Source: Nitrosococcus watsonii C-113
GTDB lineage: Bacteria; Pseudomonadota; Gammaproteobacteria; Nitrosococcales; Nitrosococcaceae
Assembly (NCBI RefSeq): GCF_000143085.1
Contig: NC_014315.1
Span: 1,828,001-1,892,000, forward strand
DNA length: 64,000 nt
Direction: 5' to 3'
Shown here one piece after another: positions 51,599 to 58,642 of the stretch (the first letter of the stretch is position 1; each line of letters opens with the position of its first letter). The notes beneath the pieces are model-generated. The model was not told the DNA's origin. It saw only the letters and a program-made list of their open reading frames with translations, and did not search any database. The position numbers and the translations under genes were made by a program.

Positions 51599-52876
51599 AT
51601 GACGTCCAGCTCTGATACTGCTCCGCTCTGGCGCTATCTTCGTCTAAACGATTTCACCCGCCCTAGCCCTACAACGAAGGAAACGGTCCGTAAGGGGGTA
51701 ACAGGATTTTGGCATAAACTTATAGGAGACTCTAAATCAGCAGAACCTATAAGGGCGCAAGATGAATTAAAGCGTCTATCCGATGAGCTTTACACCCAAA
51801 TTGCGCCTGAACCTAACTGGACAGAGCGGGTAACAGCCCTCAACGAGGCTTTGGAGAAAGGACTAGCTACAAGGGTTTCACGAGTCCAAATTGTGATAGG
51901 GGCTCCCTTTAGCGGCATTACTGAAACCTTGGAACACTGGGCTCAGCATCGGGGAATAAAAATCATTAAACCGCCAAGATCTGAGGCAATTCTAAACCAA
52001 GACCAACAGTGGCTACAGTGTCTTGAGGATGAAGGTAGCGCTCGACCTTTGGTCATTCCTCATCTGGAGCGCTGCTATCTGCGCCACCATCATGGTTTAA
52101 AATTAATCCGCCAGTTACTGCAATGGCTTTCAACACGGCCAGGTTACTGCGTCCTTGGCTGTTCCAGTTGGGCCTGGGCCTATTTTAGCAAGGCTCTACA
52201 AGCAGAAAAGTTTTTTCCCATCCCCTGGACTTTAGAGGCACTCAGCCAAGAACACCTTCAGCAGTGGTTTGGTAATCTGAATACATCCCAACAGGAGGAA
52301 ACTTTTATTTTTCGCCAACTGGATAATGGCGACTTTGTTATCCCACCTTCAAAGAATAACTCCTTTACAGAAAAAACGCAGCAAAGGTGTACTAGCGTTA
52401 GCGTAGACTCCGATGATACCCCGCGCCCCGAAGTTTCTGCTTTTCTAACCGATTTAGCAGCCTATAGCCGCGGTAATCCAGGGGTTGCTTGGGCACTCTG
52501 GCGACAAAGCTTACAGGTAGTTCCAGAAACAGAAAACGATAATCAAGATCACGCCCCTGATTTGGATAAGCCGATCCAAGACCATACTATTTGGGTTAAG
52601 CCTTGGTCCCAAATTCAGCACCTTACTTCATCGGAGCTAGCAGATCGAAGCACGCTTCAAATCTTACACACGCTATTGCTTCATGGGCCTTTGCCCGCTT
52701 CTCTGCTCATAGAGCTGCTTCCCCTTTCCGGTTTTGAAATCAGGCAGGTACTCACCTACCTGGAACATCGCAGCTTTTTGATATCAGCACAAGAACAGTG
52801 GCAGCTTACGCCGCTCGGTTACCCGGCAGTACGACAGGCGCTAGAAGATGAAGGCTATCTAGTAGATCCACTATAG
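51599..52876 (+). CDS. Protein with degenerate P-loop and C-terminal winged-helix-like region
   Basis: A 425-residue protein I cannot assign to a named family. The middle (about residues 95-225) looks like a decayed AAA/STAND NTPase: GAPFSGITE stands at the Walker A position but lacks the Lys, LVIPHLERCYLRHHHGL stands at Walker B but lacks the acidic DE, and YCVLGCSSWAWAYF follows as a sensor-like strand. The C-terminus (about 340-425) reads like a winged helix. No signal peptide or membrane helix is seen. It ends 9 bases before the MscS gene, so the two are translationally close, suggesting a regulatory subunit of the channel; that is inference. Confidence 0.7.
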   Translation: MTSSSDTAPLWRYLRLNDFTRPSPTTKETVRKGVTGFWHKLIGDSKSAEPIRAQDELKRLSDELYTQIAPEPNWTERVTALNEALEKGLATRVSRVQIVIGAPFSGITETLEHWAQHRGIKIIKPPRSEAILNQDQQWLQCLEDEGSARPLVIPHLERCYLRHHHGLKLIRQLLQWLSTRPGYCVLGCSSWAWAYFSKALQAEKFFPIPWTLEALSQEHLQQWFGNLNTSQQEETFIFRQLDNGDFVIPPSKNNSFTEKTQQRCTSVSVDSDDTPRPEVSAFLTDLAAYSRGNPGVAWALWRQSLQVVPETENDNQDHAPDLDKPIQDHTIWVKPWSQIQHLTSSELADRSTLQILHTLLLHGPLPASLLIELLPLSGFEIRQVLTYLEHRSFLISAQEQWQLTPLGYPAVRQALEDEGYLVDPL

Positions 52877-52885
52877 GAAAACGCT

Positions 52886-53713
52886 ATGTCCTCAGAAACT
52901 ATCACCGATATTTTTCAAGATCCTAGCAAAATTGGACTATTACAGGTTTTTCTTATTATCGCTTTTAGCTGGCTGTTGCTCCGTCTAATTGACTGGTTCA
53001 TCCCATGGCTTGCCGAACGCCTGGCGGGAGGCGCCCGCCTGTACCTTTTGCCTTCCATGCCGATCCTTAAATTCGTCATTCTGGTTATAGCCACTACGCT
53101 TATTCTTCCTTTACTGATTGATTTCACCTTAAAAAACCTGATCACTGTCCTAGGCGCGATCGGTCTAGCACTAGGGTTCGCCTTTAAAGATTATGTCAGC
53201 AGTATTATTGCAGGGATCGTGGCAATTTATGAGCGTACCTACCGTCCAGGCGATTGGGTCAAGGTTGATCAGGCCTACGGCGAGGTACGCTCAAGCGGTC
53301 TGCGAGCGCTAAAAGTTCTTACCCCGGATGACACCATCGTCACCATTCCTCACGCCAAACTATGGGATACCAATATTTATAATGATAATACCGGAGCACG
53401 GGATTTACTCTGTGTAGCGGATTTCTATCTGGATCCCCGCCACGAGGCGCGCCTAGTACGGGAGACTCTCTATGATGTAGCTTTAACAAGCATTTTTGTC
53501 CAACTTGATCATTCCATTACAGTTATCGTGGCAGAAAAACCCTGGGGGACTCACTACCGACTTAAGGCCTATCCTATGGATGGGCGAGATCAATTTCTTT
53601 TTATCAGCGATTTGACGGTACGTGGGAAAGCGGCACTGGTAGCACTTGGAACAAATCCAGCTCAAGGATGGCTTGCCTTTCAAAGCGAGAGCGGCACAGA
53701 AGATTTTGAGTAA
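52886..53713 (+). CDS. MscS-family mechanosensitive channel
   Basis: A 275-residue small-conductance mechanosensitive channel homologue. Three or so transmembrane helices (about 12-32, 55-80 and the pore helix TM3 with GAIGLALGFAFKDYVSSIIAGI) are followed by the cytoplasmic beta domain (PGDWVKVDQAYGEV) and an alpha/beta domain. It would open under membrane tension on osmotic downshock. It is shorter than E. coli MscS by little and has no extra N-terminal helices. It lies in one unit with the degenerate P-loop gene. Confidence 0.88.
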   Translation: MSSETITDIFQDPSKIGLLQVFLIIAFSWLLLRLIDWFIPWLAERLAGGARLYLLPSMPILKFVILVIATTLILPLLIDFTLKNLITVLGAIGLALGFAFKDYVSSIIAGIVAIYERTYRPGDWVKVDQAYGEVRSSGLRALKVLTPDDTIVTIPHAKLWDTNIYNDNTGARDLLCVADFYLDPRHEARLVRETLYDVALTSIFVQLDHSITVIVAEKPWGTHYRLKAYPMDGRDQFLFISDLTVRGKAALVALGTNPAQGWLAFQSESGTEDFE

Positions 53714-53888
53714 GTCATATTGACCAATACAGAAATATTTCAGTCCCATTTTCCCTGATTTTCTATTATCTCAGGGCTGGCGCGTGCCTCTTTACCTTGC
53801 TAACATTCTCGCCAGAAGCGCAAAGACAAATGGAAAATAGATTACCGGCAAAAATTACTTATAAAGGTTAAGAAGAGAATAAACTAAG

Positions 53889-54785
53889 ATGATCGAAAAT
53901 AAAACATACCGTTCTATATTTTCCCCTTGCTCAGCTCAAGAGCGAGAAGAAAATTTTAGCAGTTACTGGATATTCAGCCAGCAGCATGCTGGTGAGCTTT
54001 TAGAAGAAGATAAAGATCTAGCTAACAAGCGAGAAAAATTAAATTACTTTCAAGGTAATCCAGTCCGTTCGCGAAATCCTCTTCCCAATCCCGAGATCTT
54101 CTACCGTAATTACGTGGAGTTTAAAGACAACCCTCAATCCATTGACCGTAAAACTCTGCTTTTGACCACGATTTATAAGTTTGCCCGCCACGAATGGGTT
54201 GGCATTTCAGGAGCTTGGGATATAACTCCTAGCATGGCGGAAGCAAAAACATTAACCGATAAAATAAGCCGGGTTCATCTAGCGGAAGAATTCTGCCATG
54301 TACGTTTCTTTCATGAAATGTTAAAAACATTTCATTTAGATAGGGTCGAGTGGCTGCCTTTAGGTCCGGTAAAACAGAAAATTTATAAAATTTTTCCCCG
54401 GTTACCTGGATTCTTAATGGATACCCCAGCTTTCGTCACAGAACTGATGGGAATGACATTTTACCAACATCTAGACAAGTTATTTGAGGAAGTATTTGCC
54501 GATGAACCCGAGACCCGACAACGCCTACAGGAAATTCTCCATGAAATCATGATCGACGAGATGGCCCATGTAGGCCAGCGCAGAAACTTCATTGGTCCCA
54601 ACGGGGTAAGAGCAGCTAGGCTTATGCTTGCTCCTTTATATCGCGCATTTTTTCGAGATATCCCAGAAGCCAAGTACCTATTTGATATTGAGAAAATGAT
54701 TCAAGATGGATTAGCTTTTGATTATAACTCTGTATCTCCCAGCCTGTTGGCACGCAGCTGGGTGCCAAGCTATTGCCAAGTGTAA
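53889..54785 (+). CDS. Predicted non-haem diiron protein (ferritin-like/AurF-like)
   Basis: A 298-residue, mostly helical protein with two ExxH motifs: E134-x-x-H137 (AEEFCH) and E224-x-x-H227 (DEMAH), plus E102, E185 and H218 at suitable positions. This pattern suits a diiron carboxylate site of the ferritin-like superfamily and the order resembles that of AurF-type N-oxygenases. Substrate is unknown; it could be an oxygenase or oxidase. A weak ribosome site precedes the ATG. It lies 175 bases after the MscS gene, and a terminator follows it, so it may be separately expressed. Confidence 0.65.
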   Translation: MIENKTYRSIFSPCSAQEREENFSSYWIFSQQHAGELLEEDKDLANKREKLNYFQGNPVRSRNPLPNPEIFYRNYVEFKDNPQSIDRKTLLLTTIYKFARHEWVGISGAWDITPSMAEAKTLTDKISRVHLAEEFCHVRFFHEMLKTFHLDRVEWLPLGPVKQKIYKIFPRLPGFLMDTPAFVTELMGMTFYQHLDKLFEEVFADEPETRQRLQEILHEIMIDEMAHVGQRRNFIGPNGVRAARLMLAPLYRAFFRDIPEAKYLFDIEKMIQDGLAFDYNSVSPSLLARSWVPSYCQV

Positions 54786-54805
54786 GAGGATTCCAACGAC
54801 GAACT

Positions 54806-54855
54806 GCCACCGCTAGAGATGGTTTGAGAAATACAGCGGTGGCTATTTTCTTTCT
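54806..54855 (+). terminator. Rho-independent terminator after the diiron protein gene
   Basis: A perfect 9-bp GC-rich stem (54806-54814 with 54835-54843), 20-base loop, followed by the T-rich TATTTTCTTTCT. It starts 20 bases after the stop codon. Confidence 0.6.
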
Positions 54856-54910
54856 AGTGCGAGGGTTTCAGTTTTTATTAAAAAAACTACGGCTAGTCCT
54901 TCTTACTCTT

Positions 54911-55291
54911 TTAGCTGCCTGTTTCCTGGGGAGAGGAATGTTGCTGAGCCGCTAAACCCGAGGCACTACCACAGTAATAAGCTTTACCATAAGCGTAGGG
55001 GGAGCCATAACTTTTAGGAAGCTTCGTCCATACTACGCGATTGGCGCCTCTTTCATCCGCCTCGTGCAGAGCTTGGTGCTTTGCTTTGTTCTTCCATTTT
55101 CCCATCATTCCCATCGCAGGCTCACCCCAGCCGGCAAATCCCCGAACATCCCCTATAAACTCACAGCTGTCCACTGCTGAGCTGGCAACTTGCTGAACAT
55201 TCTTTGAATCGCCGGAGGCAACCACTATCGAGGACACCATAAAAAGCGCTGCTGCCGCTATACCTAATCCGAATTTTCTAACCTGTTTCAT
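54911..55291 (-). CDS. DUF4156-like exported protein
   Basis: A 126-residue exported protein with a clear signal peptide (residues 1-26, ending VASG) and a short domain with CEFIGDVRGFAGWG near the middle and AYYC near the end, a two-Cys pattern like that of DUF4156 and RcsF-type proteins. The ATG at 55289-55291 follows GGAGG; an upstream in-frame GTG overlaps the rnk stop and is not needed. It follows rnk on the same strand. Function unknown; the paired Cys may form a disulphide. Confidence 0.7.
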   Translation of the reverse strand: MKQVRKFGLGIAAAALFMVSSIVVASGDSKNVQQVASSAVDSCEFIGDVRGFAGWGEPAMGMMGKWKNKAKHQALHEADERGANRVVWTKLPKSYGSPYAYGKAYYCGSASGLAAQQHSSPQETGS

Positions 55292-55305
55292 TTTTTCCTC
55301 CTTTA

Positions 55306-55695
55306 TCACTGATCCGCTCTTACTGGATCATGCTGCGGCTGAAACAAAATACGTTCCACAGAGAGCCGCCGCACTTCACCGCTAGGGAATTTCCAATCGA
55401 TCGATTCACCCACCGAAAGGCCGAGAAGAGCCGAACCAACCGGGGCCAAAACCGAAATTTTCCCTGCCCTCATATTCGCTTCCTCGGGGTATACTAATTC
55501 CACCTCCCTACGCTCCCCAGTATTCTCGTCTAGATAGATGAGACGTGAGTGCATCGTAACCACCCTGTCGGGAACCCGTTCCCGAGGGATAACAGTAGCG
55601 CGATCAAGTTCCTCGGCTAGCAGCGTCTGCTCCCCTAGCGCGCGGAGTCGGCCATAGTCAAGATCTGTTATAATTAGATCGCTGGTTTTTAGCAT
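55306..55695 (-). CDS. rnk: Rnk family nucleoside diphosphate kinase regulator (GreA/B-type domain)
   Basis: A 129-residue protein with an N-terminal coiled-coil-like arm (about 1-40) and a C-terminal GreA/GreB fold (about 50-125; MHSRLIYLDENTGERREVELVYPE and SALLGLSVGESIDW). Members bind RNA polymerase near the secondary channel but have a short arm lacking the acidic tip. It is divergent from the LysR regulator gene and upstream of the DUF4156-like gene, probably one message. Confidence 0.9.
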   Translation of the reverse strand: MLKTSDLIITDLDYGRLRALGEQTLLAEELDRATVIPRERVPDRVVTMHSRLIYLDENTGERREVELVYPEEANMRAGKISVLAPVGSALLGLSVGESIDWKFPSGEVRRLSVERILFQPQHDPVRADQ

Positions 55696-55827
55696 TACAT
55701 CTACCTTTTACGGAATCTGGATAGTTCTATTCATTGAACTCTATAAAGTAATATTAGTGGCCTAAAGCTTAAAAAATAAGTACTAGAAAACGAATAGCAT
55801 TGTTTCTATATTGGAGACAATCAATAT

Positions 55828-56751
55828 ATGCAAGATCTTAACTTAATGGCAATTTTTGCCCGTGTCGTAGAAGCAGGCAGTTTCTCGGAAGCTGCCCGGC
55901 GCATGGAAACCTCCCGCTCTGCCGTAAGCAAGGCAGTCGCCAAGTTAGAAAAAGATCTTGGCGCACGGCTACTCAATCGCAGTACCCGACACTTAAGCCT
56001 AACCGAATCTGGAGCGGCATTAGTCGAATATGCCGCCCGCATCCTGGAGGAAGCCGAGCAAGCTGAACAGGTAGTCAGTAGCCTCCATACCGAACCGCGT
56101 GGAATACTTAGGGTAAGCGCATCGGTCGCTTTTGGTACACTCCACATTGCCCCAGCGCTTGCCGATTTCGTTGCTCAATATCCTGATATTAAAATCGACA
56201 TGGCGATTACTGATCGGCCGGTAGATTTGGCCGAGGAAGGGTATGACATGATTATTCGTGTAACAGGCGAGCCAGATCTTAATCTCGTAGCCCGTAAACT
56301 CGCGCCCGTGCATCGCAAACTATGTGCCACGCCCGAGTATTTTCAACAGCACGGAATACCCCAAATACCAGAGGACTTAGTCAATCATGATTGCCTCGAT
56401 TACACCCTCTCTGGTGAGCAGGGTTACTGGCACTTTACTGGACCAGAAGGAGAGATAGCAGTGCCGGTATCAGGACCATTGCGCATCAATGACGATGATG
56501 CGCTTGCCCAAGCGGTCCGTGGCGGCTTAGGCATTGCGCTGCTGCCTACTTTTACTGTTGGTAAAGATTTACAGAAGGGGCGGCTCCAAGCGGTGCTTTC
56601 CAAGTACTTACCGGTAAAACGCTATGTCTATGCCCTCTATCTTCCTACTCGACATTTAGCAGCAAAAATCCGAGTCTTTATCGATTTTCTTTTAGCCCGC
56701 TTTGGACCTGAGCCTGACTGGGACCGCTCTATTAACGTGAGTTCTAGATAA
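55828..56751 (+). CDS. LysR-family transcriptional regulator
   Basis: A 307-residue LTTR with the N-terminal winged helix-turn-helix (FARVVEAGSFSEAARRMETSRSAVSKAVAKLE, residues 9-41) and a C-terminal co-inducer-binding domain with two subdomains. The CRG-type motif GGLGIALLPTF is present. It stands divergent to rnk, so it may control that side or itself; ligand unknown. The family members closest in style (AaeR/DsdC-like group with RSTRHLSLTESG) are not specific enough to name. Confidence 0.9.
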   Translation: MQDLNLMAIFARVVEAGSFSEAARRMETSRSAVSKAVAKLEKDLGARLLNRSTRHLSLTESGAALVEYAARILEEAEQAEQVVSSLHTEPRGILRVSASVAFGTLHIAPALADFVAQYPDIKIDMAITDRPVDLAEEGYDMIIRVTGEPDLNLVARKLAPVHRKLCATPEYFQQHGIPQIPEDLVNHDCLDYTLSGEQGYWHFTGPEGEIAVPVSGPLRINDDDALAQAVRGGLGIALLPTFTVGKDLQKGRLQAVLSKYLPVKRYVYALYLPTRHLAAKIRVFIDFLLARFGPEPDWDRSINVSSR

Positions 56752-57118
56752 AAAACAGCGATCCTCCGGAGTTAAAGGCTAAAAAAGGAGTGCTTGAAGA
56801 TCAGAAATTTAATACTTATCTGCAAAAATCTCTAGCAAAATGGCATAAACCGTTAGGAGTTGGAAAACTTTAACCCTTAGCGGATTCTAAGATTTCTATA
56901 AATAATTTAAAAAATAATCTTGGCAAAATTTCTGAATAAAAAAGAGGCAGTTTAGCACCGCCCAACCCCCCGTGAATCCACAAATAGCATGGGCATTAGA
57001 AATAGAAAAAAGCAAACATTGAGCAGAATGAGAGGAGAGAAAAATTATCCTCAATTTTCTTTGGAGTACTTCTTAAAGGTCTATTAATAAGCATACTATT
57101 TTCTATAGAGGATTTCTT
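56752..57118. other. Intergenic region upstream of the DUF1232 gene
   Basis: About 365 AT-rich bases with no open frame or convincing hairpin. Its right end holds an AGAGGA ribosome site for the DUF1232 gene. Confidence 0.55.
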
Positions 57119-57457
57119 ATGGAAACATCGCTTGGAGTACAACAGTATTCAGATAATACTTTCTGGAAAAAAATAAATGTATACGCAAAATCAGCAGGCA
57201 TAGATATTATAGAAATAGCCTTAAAACTTTATTACGCCTTACAAGATGATGACACTCCGAAGTGGGCAAAAACAGTTATTTATGGAGCCTTAATTTACTT
57301 TATTTCTCCAGCCGATGCCCTACCCGATTTGCTGCCAGGGGGCTATGTGGATGATTGGGGTACTCTCTTATCGGCAGCCGCCGCAATATCCATACACATG
57401 AAAGCAGAACATTCAGAAAAAGCTAATACTAAAATCAAACAGTGGTTTAGAAAATAA
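57119..57457 (+). CDS. DUF1232 (YkvA-like) small membrane protein
   Basis: A 112-residue protein with the DUF1232 core: a hydrophobic helix KWAKTVIYGALIYFISP followed by PADALPDLLPGGYVDDWGTL, the P-D-x-x-P-D style loop that marks the family. Function unknown, widespread. A DCC-family thiol protein lies 30 bases downstream on the same strand, so both are likely in one message. Confidence 0.85.
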   Translation: METSLGVQQYSDNTFWKKINVYAKSAGIDIIEIALKLYYALQDDDTPKWAKTVIYGALIYFISPADALPDLLPGGYVDDWGTLLSAAAAISIHMKAEHSEKANTKIKQWFRK

Positions 57458-57486
57458 ATTTATTTTAAATATAAACAGGATAGATT

Positions 57487-57864
57487 ATGGTCCACAAGGG
57501 CGGGAAAACCATAAAAGTATACTACAACAGCGCCTGTCCACTATGTAACGCAGGCATAGAAAACCAAAAATCTAAAATTCCTGACTGCCACATAGACTGG
57601 AACGACGTTCATACTCAATCAGGCGTACATAATGAGGTATCGCCTAACCTTGAATTAGTCCGCAAAAAGCTTCATGTAATGGATGAGAAAGGAAACATAA
57701 AAGTGGGTATTGAGGCATTCGAGACTATTTGGAGACACTCATCCAATGAGCATTGGAAAGCGAAAATAGTCTCCCTTCCCATAGTAAAACAGATTTCTAT
57801 TTTTTTGTACGATATGTTTGCAGAAATATTATATCGGTGGAATCGCTGGAAACAGCATTGGTAA
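57487..57864 (+). CDS. DCC-family (DUF393) thiol-disulphide protein
   Basis: A 125-residue thioredoxin-like protein with the DCC signature near the start (VYYNSACPLCN; C-x-x-C in CPLC). The usual Asp before the first Cys in the family (YDGxCPxC) is Asn-Ser-Ala here. A C-terminal helical part with several aromatic residues follows. It may transfer electrons or reduce disulphides; substrate unknown. It is cotranscribed with the DUF1232 gene by position. Confidence 0.82.
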   Translation: MVHKGGKTIKVYYNSACPLCNAGIENQKSKIPDCHIDWNDVHTQSGVHNEVSPNLELVRKKLHVMDEKGNIKVGIEAFETIWRHSSNEHWKAKIVSLPIVKQISIFLYDMFAEILYRWNRWKQHW

Positions 57865-57942
57865 AATTACTATTTTTATGAAACAGCTTCTAACATCTAG
57901 ATTGACCCTCTAAAACCAAGGCTGGAAGATAGAGAAAAGCAA

Positions 57943-58614
57943 TTATTCAACAAATTGTTCTAAGATGGCGAGCGAAAAGGTATTAAGCATGGCATGGGCA
58001 AAGATTGCCGGCCACAGGGTTCCCCAACGCACGGTTAAAATAGCTAATACGATGCCAAAAAGCGTAGTTTGCGCCACGCCTATCCACCCTTGATATAAAT
58101 GGCCTAATCCGAACAGGAAAGAGGATAGCAATACGGGTCCCCATAATCCTCCCAGCGCAAGTCGACATCGGGCTAAGAGAAAACCACGCGCCATTATTTC
58201 CTCATACACTCCTACAAAAAACATCAAAGCAGCGATTCCAGTAAAAGGTATTTCACTACTCAATTGGGTTCCGATAATTTTAAGCTCATCCATATGCTGC
58301 TTGAGGGATGGGGTATTGGTAAGAAATACCAACGTCGTTAACACCATGTTAGCGCCCATACAGCTTACGAATGCGATCAGCGCTCGCTTCAGATCTTTTA
58401 AAGTAAGCGCTTTTAATCCAAGATGCCGCCAACTTTGCCCACGTACAGCGAGAAGGAACCGCAGGCCGAGGAGAATAACTATTCCCTGCAACGCTAACAG
58501 CAAAAAAAATTGATGCCGGCCTGTGAAAGCACTTATTAACCCAACGGCTACCCCGCTCACCCCCACTAAAATAAGGGCAAAAATAATATCAACCCAGGCT
58601 TGGCGTCTATTCAT
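57943..58614 (-). CDS. CPBP family intramembrane metalloprotease
   Basis: A 223-residue membrane protein with about eight helices and the three CPBP motifs: EEIMARG (EExxxR), FLFGLGH (FxxxH) and HAMLN (HxxxN), which place metal-binding residues inside the membrane. Members are related to Rce1 and to bacteriocin immunity proteins. Substrate is unknown. It starts 28 bases after the stop of the FAD/Fe-S dehydrogenase gene on the same strand. Confidence 0.85.
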   Translation of the reverse strand: MNRRQAWVDIIFALILVGVSGVAVGLISAFTGRHQFFLLLALQGIVILLGLRFLLAVRGQSWRHLGLKALTLKDLKRALIAFVSCMGANMVLTTLVFLTNTPSLKQHMDELKIIGTQLSSEIPFTGIAALMFFVGVYEEIMARGFLLARCRLALGGLWGPVLLSSFLFGLGHLYQGWIGVAQTTLFGIVLAILTVRWGTLWPAIFAHAMLNTFSLAILEQFVE

Positions 58615-58642
58615 GGGGGTATGTTAGACAAACTTATTTCTA

